The position numbers were made by a program, and so were the translations under genes. The notes beneath the pieces are model-generated. The model saw only the letters and a program-made list of their open reading frames with translations. It ran no database searches and was not told the origin of the DNA. DNA of 64,000 nt, taken from contig CAYVFU010000014.1 of the NCBI GenBank assembly GCA_964450495.1, forward strand, positions 3,363 through 67,362, written 5' to 3'. Positions 1 through 8,303 of the stretch are shown here, one piece after another (within the stretch, counting starts at the first letter, position 1; every line of letters begins with the position of its first letter). The stretch is from CALFUK01 sp964450495 (GTDB lineage: Bacteria > Bacteroidota > Bacteroidia > Chitinophagales > Saprospiraceae).

Positions 1-270
1 GAAAGGGTCATTTAAATTGATGACTCTATTATGACTTTGTACAACCCCCACTTTCAATGGTACATTAATGCTTAAATCTGGAGTTAAAAAACGGTGATAA
101 CCAACTTCAAATCCAGGGTGATAAGAGGTAAAATCCCCGAAATCTCCTTCATTAAAAGTTTGGTAATCAAGCAGTAAACCTTTAAAGGATATGCCGTTCT
201 TTGCTTGTCCATCAGCATTCGTGACAAACAAGAAAGAGAGTAGTACCAAAAAGAGTAAGCCTTTTTTCAT
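1..270 (-). CDS. Outer-membrane protein, N-terminal part only (cut by window edge)
   Basis: An open frame of 90 codons runs leftward from an ATG at 268-270 off the edge of the window. The first 20 or so residues form a signal peptide (MKKGLLFLVLLSFLFV followed by TNADGQA). The mature part alternates polar and aromatic residues (GFEVGYHRF, LSINVPLKVGV), which suggests the first strands of an outer-membrane beta-barrel. Similar starts are common in Bacteroidota OmpA-family proteins and other porin-like barrels, but no OmpA domain is visible in the part present, so the family is inferred and the function is not known. Confidence 0.6.
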   Translation of the reverse strand, partial: MKKGLLFLVLLSFLFVTNADGQAKNGISFKGLLLDYQTFNEGDFGDFTSYHPGFEVGYHRFLTPDLSINVPLKVGVVQSHNRVINLNDPF

Positions 271-443
271 CTTAATTCCTAAGTTTTATGATGTCTGTTT
301 TGTTCAAAATATACTTGAATTTACCATTTATATTATTGAAAACACATCTTGAAATATACGTATATGTTTCTAATTGACAATGATTTAGTTATACAATAGC
401 CAATTCTTAATTAGACACAAAGATACACGACCATGGCGAAGCA

Positions 444-935
444 TTACTCTAGAGTCTCAAAAAATCCATTTTTGGTGTTCTTTTTGACATTATTCCAGTG
501 AAAATACCTACCATTCATACTGATATAAACACCTGGGCTCAACGTTTGCGCAAATGCCACAGAACTACCGAGATTAAAAAAGCCATCAGATGATGATCCA
601 AAAGCATGTGGAATCATAGCCCCAGTAAGCACAATTGTCTTATTACTTATTTTCGCTTCTGCCAGCACTTTTGCTGTTACAGGCATTGTATCTGTACCGT
701 GTGTAATTATAATATCGTTGTATTTTGTTGATCTGCATTGATGAACAATAATCTGTCTATCCGCATCAGTCATCTCTAGACTATCAACCATCATCAAGGT
801 TTTTACATCTATATCAATGGTACATCTCCCTCGCTTGAACATGCTTTGTAAATGCGTATCCTTGAAATACAATTCACCAGTGATAAAATTATATTCTTTA
901 TCGAAAGTACCTCCTGTTACAAAAACCTGAATCAT
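444..935 (-). CDS. Single-domain L-asparaginase-like protein
   Basis: The 163-residue protein covers only the N-terminal catalytic domain of type I/II asparaginases, which are normally about 330 residues long. The visible catalytic elements are TGGTFD at 7-12 with the candidate nucleophile Thr10, HGTDT at 79-83 with Thr81 and Asp82, TGAMIP at 104-109, and KKNT at 151-154, which supplies the lysine position. It would hydrolyse asparagine or a related amide to the acid and ammonia. The reading frame ends cleanly and no C-terminal domain is visible downstream, so this looks like a genuine short form and not a truncation. It diverges from the aminotransferase gene across a 99-bp gap. Substrate and activity are inferred. 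Confidence 0.75.
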   Translation of the reverse strand: MIQVFVTGGTFDKEYNFITGELYFKDTHLQSMFKRGRCTIDIDVKTLMMVDSLEMTDADRQIIVHQCRSTKYNDIIITHGTDTMPVTAKVLAEAKISNKTIVLTGAMIPHAFGSSSDGFFNLGSSVAFAQTLSPGVYISMNGRYFHWNNVKKNTKNGFFETLE

Positions 936-982
936 TAAAAATCACTAAGTTTTAAAAAGTGTAAAATGAATTATATCAATAT

Positions 983-1014
983 GTTTATTAGCACTTATTC
1001 ATTTACTACCTTCG
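983..1014 (+). promoter_or_regulatory. Candidate Bacteroidota promoter for the aminotransferase gene
   Basis: TTTA at 983-986 and TACCTTCG at 1007-1014 are separated by 20 bases, close to the Bacteroidota primary sigma pattern TTTG and TAnnTTTG. The -7-like element ends 20 bases before the ATG at 1035. This is a pattern match only, and both boxes have one mismatch. Confidence 0.4.
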
Positions 1015-1034
1015 TATAGCTAAAATATGTACTT

Positions 1035-2243
1035 ATGACTACCGACAATTCCCATTTCTTGTCAGATCAAATCAAATCATTGGGTGAATCCGCTACATTA
1101 AAAATGTCAGCACTTGCCCGTGAGCTCGGGGCACAAGGACATAATGTGATCTCTCTCAGTATTGGTCAACCTGACTTTGATACACCTAAACACATCAAAG
1201 ATGCTGCCAAAGAGGCACTGGATAAAGGAATCACAGGGTACACACCAGTACCTGGATCTGTAAAGTATAGAGAAGCCATTGTCAATAAATTTAAACGTGA
1301 TAATGGATTAGATTATTCGATGAAACAAATTGTTGTGTCTAATGGTGCCAAACAATGTATTGCTAATATCTGCTTGGCACTCTGCAACTCTACGGATGAA
1401 GTCATCATATTTACACCTTACTGGGTGTCGTATATAGAAATTGTGAAATTTGCTGGTGGTCGTCCCGTTATTTTAAAAGCACCAATTGAAAATGACTTCA
1501 AAGTCTCTGCTGAGCAATTAGAAGCAGCGATTACAAATGACACAAAATTAATCATCTTCTCCTCCCCTTGCAATCCAACAGGATCCGTATATACAAAACA
1601 AGAATTGGAGTCTATAGCCGAGGTATTGAGAAGACATAAGGACATATTCGTGGTTTCTGATGAAATATACGAACACATAAATTTTGGAGATCCTCACACT
1701 AGTTTTGCTTCTTTAGACGGAATGTATGACCGTACAATTACTGTCAATGGTATGTCAAAAGGATTTGCAATGACGGGATGGAGACTGGGCTACATGGCCG
1801 CTCCTCAATGGCTAGCCACTGCCTGTGCCAAAATCCAAGGTCAGTTTACTAGTGGTGCAAGTGCCTTTGGTCAATATGCTGCTGCGGTAGCACTTGATTC
1901 TGACTTGGGACCAACTAAAGAAATGACCAAAGAATTCGAGAGGCGCAAACATATGGTTATTGAATTACTGAGAGAGATTCCAGGTTTTCGAGTCAATGAT
2001 CCACAAGGTGCGTTTTATATTTTCCCTAATGTCAGCTACTACTTTGGAAAGACAAACGGCAAAGACACCATTTATGACGCAGATAGTTTTGCTATGGAAG
2101 TCTTAAATAATGCACACGTTGCATGTGTTTCTGGAAGTGCTTTTGGCAATGATGAATGTATGCGTATTTCCTATGCTGCAAGCGAAGAAACGTTGCGTGA
2201 AGCAGTCAGAAGAATCAAGGAATTCTTGGCTGATTTTAAGTAA
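1035..2243 (+). CDS. aspC: Pyridoxal-phosphate aminotransferase, aspartate type (class I/II)
   Basis: This 402-residue protein has the full length of fold-type I aminotransferases of the aspartate subgroup Ib. The N-terminus carries the SIGQPDFDTP motif, the middle SSPCNPTG (substrate and cofactor-binding Asn), and VSDEIYEH supplies the cofactor-contacting Asp and Tyr. The Schiff-base lysine is Lys242 in the NGMSKGFAMTGWRLGY motif, and the C-terminal substrate-binding Arg lies in ECMRISYA. It should interconvert aspartate plus 2-oxoglutarate with oxaloacetate plus glutamate in the cytoplasm. It could accept other amino acids, as many group Ib enzymes do. The divergent asparaginase-like gene next door would feed it aspartate. 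Confidence 0.85.
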   Translation: MTTDNSHFLSDQIKSLGESATLKMSALARELGAQGHNVISLSIGQPDFDTPKHIKDAAKEALDKGITGYTPVPGSVKYREAIVNKFKRDNGLDYSMKQIVVSNGAKQCIANICLALCNSTDEVIIFTPYWVSYIEIVKFAGGRPVILKAPIENDFKVSAEQLEAAITNDTKLIIFSSPCNPTGSVYTKQELESIAEVLRRHKDIFVVSDEIYEHINFGDPHTSFASLDGMYDRTITVNGMSKGFAMTGWRLGYMAAPQWLATACAKIQGQFTSGASAFGQYAAAVALDSDLGPTKEMTKEFERRKHMVIELLREIPGFRVNDPQGAFYIFPNVSYYFGKTNGKDTIYDADSFAMEVLNNAHVACVSGSAFGNDECMRISYAASEETLREAVRRIKEFLADFK

Positions 2244-2290
2244 TTAGCTCCCCGTTCTTATTTTGTGTAGTAACCACAACTATTCATTCT

Positions 2291-3472
2291 ATGAAAGGCA
2301 GCATTCTAATTGTCGGTGCAGGTGTATTTGGGGTGTTCACCGCTATTGAACTTGCAAAACGAGATTTCACTGTCACTCTACTAGAATCTGGGAGAATTCC
2401 TAATCCTAAGGCGGCATCAACAGATATTTCCAAAGTCGTTCGTGTAGAATACGGCTCAGATCGAGAATACTTTAAGATGGCAGAAGTCAGTATGAACCAA
2501 TGGAAAAATTGGAATAACATACTCAACGAAGACGTATACCATGAGGTTGGTTTTCTTATGTTGTCCTCTTCTACTATCTCAACAAAGGACAATACCTATG
2601 AAGCCCATAGCCTAAACATGCTTTTATCGGAAGGCTATAACGTAGAGCGACTGAATAGCGCTGACATAATAAACCGATTCCCAAGTATAGCAGAAGGCTT
2701 GTACCAAGAAGCAATGTATAATCCTAAAGGTGGTTTTGTACGTTCAGGTAGAGCGATAGAGTTATTGGCAAATTACGCTAAACGTATTGGTGTACGTATT
2801 GTTGAACAGACTATAGCTTCAACACTTATTATTGAAAAAGGTGAAATCAAAGGCATTAAAGATCATCGTGGACAAAAATACTATGCAGATCAAGTTGTTG
2901 TTTCAGCAGGAGCGCATACACCCTATCTCTTACCTGAATTACAGCCCTATTTCAACATTACAGGTCATCCTATATTTTGGTTGCAGCCAGATCAACCCAA
3001 ACTATTTAGTGCAGACAAATTACCTGTTTTCATGGCAGATATAGCGCATACCGGCTACTATGGTTTTCCGTATAATAAGCACGAAGGAATTGTAAAAATA
3101 TCAAAGCATGCAAGTGGATTATCTCAACATCCTGATCATGACAGAGTTGTTACAGAGCAAGAAACTGCTGATTTACGAACTTTTGTAAAAAAATCTTTTC
3201 CAATACTTAAAGACGCACATCTTAAGTATACCAGAAAGTGTTTGTACACGGATACATTAGATGGTCATTACTGGATCGATAAACATCCTACCGTAAAAGG
3301 ATTGATTGTCTCAACAGGAGGCTCCGGACATGGGATGAAAATGGGACCTGAACTTGGAAGGATTACTGCAGATGTCGTCGAAGGAATCGCACATGGGTAT
3401 TCTAATCGATATGATTGGCGGCATATCTCAATAGATAAGATTAGAAAGGAAGAGGCACGTCTGATCGACTAA
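2291..3472 (+). CDS. FAD-dependent amino-acid oxidase, monomeric sarcosine oxidase-like
   Basis: This 393-residue protein starts with a Rossmann dinucleotide-binding motif (ILIVGAGVFGVFTAIELA) and continues as a DAO-family flavoprotein. Two features point to the monomeric sarcosine oxidase/N-methyltryptophan oxidase branch: Cys317 in RKCLYTDTLDGHYWIDKHP, at the position of the covalent flavin attachment cysteine, and the C-terminal GGSGHGMKMGPELGRI motif. It would oxidise a secondary or N-methyl amine with oxygen, releasing hydrogen peroxide. It follows the aminotransferase by 47 bases on the same strand and may be cotranscribed with it. The substrate cannot be read from the sequence. Confidence 0.78.
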   Translation: MKGSILIVGAGVFGVFTAIELAKRDFTVTLLESGRIPNPKAASTDISKVVRVEYGSDREYFKMAEVSMNQWKNWNNILNEDVYHEVGFLMLSSSTISTKDNTYEAHSLNMLLSEGYNVERLNSADIINRFPSIAEGLYQEAMYNPKGGFVRSGRAIELLANYAKRIGVRIVEQTIASTLIIEKGEIKGIKDHRGQKYYADQVVVSAGAHTPYLLPELQPYFNITGHPIFWLQPDQPKLFSADKLPVFMADIAHTGYYGFPYNKHEGIVKISKHASGLSQHPDHDRVVTEQETADLRTFVKKSFPILKDAHLKYTRKCLYTDTLDGHYWIDKHPTVKGLIVSTGGSGHGMKMGPELGRITADVVEGIAHGYSNRYDWRHISIDKIRKEEARLID

Positions 3473-3560
3473 TAAATTACAGACTATTTAGTTCTGACCA
3501 AATTAAACCTAGGACCCTTTCTTCTGTTTAATAACAAAGACACAAAAGCAGCCCATAAAC

Positions 3561-3600
3561 TTTTCAATAACCATAGAGAATTTTCAATAACCATAGAGAA
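3561..3600. repeat. Perfect 20-bp tandem duplication
   Basis: The 20-mer TTTTCAATAACCATAGAGAA occurs twice back to back (3561-3580 and 3581-3600) in the gap between the flavoenzyme gene and trmH. There is no coding frame here. Its exactness suggests a recent slippage or duplication event. Confidence 0.9.
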
Positions 3601-3710
3601 ATAATTGAATCTAAACACAAAGTTACATTAGATCGATAAAACAATGCATGAAAATGACTACCAATAAAAGACAGAGATAGGAGACACTATTTCATTCTCT
3701 AGGAACCTAC

Positions 3711-4340
3711 TTACCTATTCATTGATTTATAATGTTGGTATAATTCGTTGTTAAGTGTCGATTGATTGTATTTATCAATTGCTTCACGTTGTCGATACAA
3801 TTCGTAGACAATTACAGCACAAGCGACACTTATGTTTAGGCTTTTCACCATACCTACTTGTGGTATAAAAATATTTCCATCTAAATGGCCCAGGAACTCA
3901 TTAGATATTCCTTCATGTTCGTTGCCAAGAACGATAGCCGTAGGTACCGTGAAGTCACAGGCATATATTGGTTTTGCTTCTTCAGCTAAATGTGTACCAA
4001 GGATCAATACGTTTCTTTTTCTTAACTCATGGACACAATCTTCGACTGAAGTAAACAAGCATGTCTTTACCCATTTTTTGGCACCAGAACACGCCTTACT
4101 ATTGAGCCCTTTTTGTAAAGTATCTTCAGTCAATTGGGCTTCAGTATAAACTACAAATACATTTGGAATGCCTACTGAATCACATGTTCTCAACACAGCC
4201 CCAATATTGTGTGGATCGTGCACATTTTCTAGTACTACAATTACATCTGTTTGCCTAAGTGAGGCTAATTTTTGTATGCGCTGTTCTCGATCGACAGTTA
4301 TACCATCATTAAATTTGGATCCTGGATTATTCGCTAACAC
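3711..4340 (-). CDS. trmH: SpoU/TrmH-family RNA 2'-O-methyltransferase
   Basis: The protein is about 209 residues from a GTG start at 4338-4340 (an in-frame stop lies 8 codons upstream and there is no ATG between). It shows all three SPOUT methyltransferase motifs: NIGAVLRTCDSVGI (motif 1, catalytic Arg), IVLGNEHEGIS (motif 2) and IPQVGMVKSLNISVACAVIVYE (motif 3, part of the deep trefoil knot that binds S-adenosylmethionine). The size and lack of an N-terminal RNA-binding extension fit TrmH, which modifies G18 of tRNAs, better than RlmB. It is the last gene of the leftward guaA run, 21 bases after the lipoprotein gene. The exact target RNA is inferred. Confidence 0.8.
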   Translation of the reverse strand: MLANNPGSKFNDGITVDREQRIQKLASLRQTDVIVVLENVHDPHNIGAVLRTCDSVGIPNVFVVYTEAQLTEDTLQKGLNSKACSGAKKWVKTCLFTSVEDCVHELRKRNVLILGTHLAEEAKPIYACDFTVPTAIVLGNEHEGISNEFLGHLDGNIFIPQVGMVKSLNISVACAVIVYELYRQREAIDKYNQSTLNNELYQHYKSMNR

Positions 4341-4361
4341 GCTATAAAGATAAATACTTTG

Positions 4362-5795
4362 TTACTCATCTGATTTAACAAATCCATCTCCCTTAAACTC
4401 AATAATATCCAAGTGTTTATTGACATAATAGTTGACATTCTCTAAACCCATAGATTCTAGTTCTGGGTCTATGGCTTCTATAGGAACTTTCTCCAGACGA
4501 AAAGAAGATTGAAGATATTCTTGAGATTCATCCGCAAAGAACTGGAAATTCCTTCCGTATTCCATCAAATTTTTACCGACAAAATACATGACATCAAAAC
4601 CGTGGTAGGCATCATCATTGGGAATCGTGCCATATCGATTGTAATACTCTTTCTCAAAAGCGCGTACCTGATTCTTGCTCTTGTCTACATACTTTGACCT
4701 GCAGACTTTCATATTCAAATTTCTAAACAGATTGAATCCAATTTGATCAGAATCTAATGCTAGTGGCATAGTGTACACATGTATTGGTTCAAAGGCTTTT
4801 TCTCCATTGATTCGTCTCAGGCAATTGTACATAAACGATCCATCACTTGATGAATAAAAGGGAAATATGATTGCTTTACGCCCAGTTTCATAAAAAATAG
4901 AATCATAAGCTGTTTCTCCATTCAGTAGTGAATCTGTTTGTACACGAAAAACACGTAGGTCAGCTGCAGACTCATCTTCTGAAGTTTCTCTGTGTACTTT
5001 TTGAAGATATTTTATAATGTTCTCATCAGATCGTTTTTTCTTTGGGTCATCTTGATCGCGTCCCATCAACACTATTTCTGAATCATCAAAATTAGCTTTT
5101 GCATGTGCCATTATTTTTTGAAAGTGATCCGCTGTATTTGGCCTTAGTTGAACATAATAGGGGTTTTCTTTTGCTAGTGAACTGCTAGCATACCATGGTG
5201 ATATGACAGTGATTTCATTTTCTTTGCCAAATTCAGCAGCAGCTATCAAGCCATCTTTATTGCTTCTCGTCGCGTATGGACCTATTAAAGCATCCATATT
5301 CTGCATGCGGAATGATTTCAAATCACTTTTCACTTTATCTGCGCTTCTTTGGCTATCAAACACATCGACATTGAGATTTAATCCTTCTTGCTCTAGTTGT
5401 GTCAGTGCCAAAATAGTGCCTGCATAAAAGCTTATAAAACGATTGGTATTATTTGCACTTTCGGACGTCGCTCTTGCTGAAGCATCCGGCCGATTGTTTT
5501 CAAATGGAAGCATCAACGCAACATTATATACATTCTTTTTTTCAACAGGCAGTATCTCTTCCTTAGTATTTTGAATAGGAGGCTTGACCTCTTCTTCAAC
5601 AACTTCCCATTCTACTGTATCAACTACTGGGACTTCTTGTTTCACTGGTGCTTCTTTGGGAGTAGACACCTGTCCTGGTGAATACACCGTTTTAGAGGTG
5701 CTGCAAGACAACAAGAATAATGAAACAACAATGAGGAGTATCAAATTACTCCCATTCAATAGTCGCGGGTGGTTTGGTGCTAATATCATAAACAA
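4362..5795 (-). CDS. Periplasmic-binding-protein-like (type 1 fold) lipoprotein
   Basis: This protein of up to 477 residues has a lipoprotein signal (LILLIVVSLFLLSC, lipid-modified Cys at residue 31) and a proline- and acid-rich linker to about residue 85. The rest is a type 1 periplasmic-binding fold like that of branched-chain amino-acid receptors and LpoA-like penicillin-binding-protein activators (YNVALMLPFENNRP, DALIGPYATRSNKDGLIAAA). The ATG used here overlaps guaA by 50 bases. A TTG at 5742-5744 directly after the guaA stop is an alternative, but it would remove the only basic residue of the signal. Many Bacteroidota carry such a protein beside guaA, often with LysM domains, which are not seen here. 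The ligand is unknown. Confidence 0.65.
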   Translation of the reverse strand: MFMILAPNHPRLLNGSNLILLIVVSLFLLSCSTSKTVYSPGQVSTPKEAPVKQEVPVVDTVEWEVVEEEVKPPIQNTKEEILPVEKKNVYNVALMLPFENNRPDASARATSESANNTNRFISFYAGTILALTQLEQEGLNLNVDVFDSQRSADKVKSDLKSFRMQNMDALIGPYATRSNKDGLIAAAEFGKENEITVISPWYASSSLAKENPYYVQLRPNTADHFQKIMAHAKANFDDSEIVLMGRDQDDPKKKRSDENIIKYLQKVHRETSEDESAADLRVFRVQTDSLLNGETAYDSIFYETGRKAIIFPFYSSSDGSFMYNCLRRINGEKAFEPIHVYTMPLALDSDQIGFNLFRNLNMKVCRSKYVDKSKNQVRAFEKEYYNRYGTIPNDDAYHGFDVMYFVGKNLMEYGRNFQFFADESQEYLQSSFRLEKVPIEAIDPELESMGLENVNYYVNKHLDIIEFKGDGFVKSDE

Positions 5796-7287
5796 CTCTG
5801 TTTATTCCTTTTACCTGATTAATGATCTCTGTTGAGACAGTTTCTAAAAAAGAGTGAGGTAATTTACTCCAATCAGCAGTCATTCCGTCAACGGAATTCA
5901 CACATCTTAACGCAAGAGTGAATTCATAAGTTCTCTCATCTCCCATAACTCCAACTGATTGTACAGGCAACAATATTGCGCCAGCCTGCCAAACTTTATC
6001 GTAAAGTCCCTGTTCTTTAAGCTGATTAATGTAAATCGCATCAGCTTCTTGACACAAACGAATTTTTTCTCTTGAAATAGGTCCAAGTATGCGGATGGCT
6101 AATCCTGGACCTGGAAAAGGGTGTCTGCCAATAATATCTTTAGTGATGCCCAATTCCGTACCGATAACCCTTACTTCGTCTTTGAAGAGTGTTCGTAAAG
6201 GCTCTACAATTTTCAATGCTAGTCTTTCTGGCAAACCACCAACATTGTGATGAGACTTGATCGTAGCAGAAGGACCATGAACGGATACAGACTCAATCAC
6301 ATCTGGATATATGGTCCCTTGGCCAAGCCATTTGATGTCATCTAACTTATTCGCTTCGGCTTCAAACACTTCTATGAAGACTCTACCTATTATTTTTCTC
6401 TTTTTCTCAGGATCACTTACACCTTCCAATTCATTGAGAAAAGCATCTTTTGCATCCACGCCGATTATATTCAAACCCATGCCTTGATAGCTTTCAAGGA
6501 CTTCTTCGAATTCATTTTTCCTCAACAAACCATTGTCCACAAAAATGCAGATGAGTTGATTTCCTATAGCTCTTTGAAGCAATGTTGCTGCTACTGTAGA
6601 ATCCACCCCACCAGACAATCCCATAACGACCTTATCTGTGCCTATCTGAGTCTTTAATTCAGTAACTGTTGTTTCTATAAAATGAGCGGGTGTCCAATCT
6701 TGTTTGCATCCAGAAATATCGACTAAAAAATTCTTTAGCAACGTACTTCCTTCCAAACTGTGACTAACTTCAGGATGAAATTGAATGCAATACACTGGCT
6801 GTTTATACGCATCAGATTTAGATCTAAATGCCGCTACTGGAATAGAATCTGTTGTCCCTATAATTTCAAATGATTCTGGTATACTGAGAATAGAGTCACC
6901 ATGTGACATCCAAATTTGTGAATCTGAAGTTATGTTCTCAAAGAGTTGATCTTCTTTATGCTCTACTTTTAAAGTGGCTTTGCCATATTCGCGAATATTA
7001 GAACTCTCTACCCTACCGCCTAATTTTGCAGAAATGTATTGCGCTCCATAACAAACGCCTAAAACTGGAAATTTATCGATAATACTATTTAATTCAAATT
7101 GCAGTGCGTTGTCATCATTTACCGAATAAGGACTTCCAGAAAGGATAACAGCTTTGACTTCCTCTGTAAATTGAGGCGGATTGTTACAAGGATGTATTTC
7201 GCAATAGATTTGTAATTCTCTTACTCTTCTGGCAATCAGTTGTGTGTATTGAGAACCAAAATCAAGAATGATAACCTTTTCTGACAT
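5746..7287 (-). CDS. guaA: GMP synthase (glutamine-hydrolysing)
   Basis: This is a full-length 513-residue two-domain enzyme. The N-terminal class I glutamine amidotransferase has its nucleophile Cys79 in LGVCYGAQ and the partners His171 and Glu173 in QFHPEVSHS. The ATP pyrophosphatase domain starts with the PP-loop SGGVDS at 225-230, and the C-terminal dimerisation domain ends with the conserved KPPATIEWE. It converts XMP, ATP and glutamine to GMP in the cytoplasm. It lies 9 bases downstream of nusB, and the lipoprotein gene starts inside or right at its end, so the three are almost certainly one transcript. Confidence 0.96.
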   Translation of the reverse strand: MSEKVIILDFGSQYTQLIARRVRELQIYCEIHPCNNPPQFTEEVKAVILSGSPYSVNDDNALQFELNSIIDKFPVLGVCYGAQYISAKLGGRVESSNIREYGKATLKVEHKEDQLFENITSDSQIWMSHGDSILSIPESFEIIGTTDSIPVAAFRSKSDAYKQPVYCIQFHPEVSHSLEGSTLLKNFLVDISGCKQDWTPAHFIETTVTELKTQIGTDKVVMGLSGGVDSTVAATLLQRAIGNQLICIFVDNGLLRKNEFEEVLESYQGMGLNIIGVDAKDAFLNELEGVSDPEKKRKIIGRVFIEVFEAEANKLDDIKWLGQGTIYPDVIESVSVHGPSATIKSHHNVGGLPERLALKIVEPLRTLFKDEVRVIGTELGITKDIIGRHPFPGPGLAIRILGPISREKIRLCQEADAIYINQLKEQGLYDKVWQAGAILLPVQSVGVMGDERTYEFTLALRCVNSVDGMTADWSKLPHSFLETVSTEIINQVKGINRVVYDISTKPPATIEWE

Positions 7288-7296
7288 GTTGTATAC

Positions 7297-8232
7297 TTAG
7301 CTGACTAAACCTCTTCCTTCTTTATTGATTTTACCTTCAGCCTCTAAGTCTTTCAGGAGTTTATCCAAAATACCGTTGATAAAATCTTTACTCTTTGGAG
7401 TACTGTACATTTTAGAGACTTCTACATACTCGTTTATTGTCACTTTAGTAGGAATCGTTTCACATTCTAGAAATTCGACAAGTGCCATTTTGAGCAAGAT
7501 CATATCAATGACAGCTAGTCTCTCATGATCCCAATTTTGAAGAGCAGGTTTGATAATGCTTAACAAGTCTTTATCTTTCTTTTCCGTGCTGTCTAATAGT
7601 TTGAGTCCGAAAGTTTTGCACGTTTCATCATCAGGAAAGTATTCCTTATAGTGGTTGGCTTCTACTTCTGGTAATTCCTTGAGTGTTTTTTTAATTGTAC
7701 CAATAACAACAGACTTGTCATCAAGCCAATTTGTAAAATGATCATCCATTTGTTCAACAAAGAATTCATGTTTTCTGCAAACTCTGAATAATTCCAAAAG
7801 GATTTCCAAATGATCTCCATTTGTGCTAGCTTTCGCTAAATACTCTTTATAGGAATCATTTGCTGCAAACTCTGTGTATATCTTTTTAACGTAGTCAAGA
7901 TTGATTTTATCACTAAGATTTAGTGACTTGAATTCTTGTTGTAGTTTTTTGTTTTGTTCGAGCGTTTGAATCAAGTCATTTTCATACAACTTGGGCGTAA
8001 ATGTCTTGTCTTCATCTGAAGGTAGATGTTTGGATTTTCTTTTTTTACCATCTACGACTGATTCTTTAGATATTTGAATCAAGCAATATAGATTAAACAA
8101 ATATAAGGTAAATGCCTCTTCAACAGAAGACCAATACCTCTTTTTTGCTTCCTTTAAAGTGAATGCTTCATCCCTATTCAGAGAGAACAGCACTTGCATT
8201 ACTTTGATTCGGACACCCCTTCGACTTAACAT
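7297..8232 (-). CDS. nusB: Transcription antitermination factor NusB, long Bacteroidota form
   Basis: The 311-residue protein ends in a recognisable NusB fold (LAVIDMILLKMALVEFLECETIPTKVTINEYVEVSKMYSTPKS with the terminal FINGILDKL helix, roughly residues 210-300). It begins with the typical SRRGVRIKVMQVLFS N-terminal helix. The central 150 residues are an insertion relative to the E. coli protein of about 139 residues; this long form is usual in Bacteroidota. NusB binds boxA RNA with S10 and supports rRNA antitermination. The gene sits between the DoxX-like gene and guaA on the same strand. Confidence 0.88.
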   Translation of the reverse strand: MLSRRGVRIKVMQVLFSLNRDEAFTLKEAKKRYWSSVEEAFTLYLFNLYCLIQISKESVVDGKKRKSKHLPSDEDKTFTPKLYENDLIQTLEQNKKLQQEFKSLNLSDKINLDYVKKIYTEFAANDSYKEYLAKASTNGDHLEILLELFRVCRKHEFFVEQMDDHFTNWLDDKSVVIGTIKKTLKELPEVEANHYKEYFPDDETCKTFGLKLLDSTEKKDKDLLSIIKPALQNWDHERLAVIDMILLKMALVEFLECETIPTKVTINEYVEVSKMYSTPKSKDFINGILDKLLKDLEAEGKINKEGRGLVS

Positions 8233-8303
8233 ACTTTTATGTGTTTAATTTTTTACGCTACAAAGAAACTCAATTGTTTGTCTTTGCCATACTTTTTATC
8301 ACG

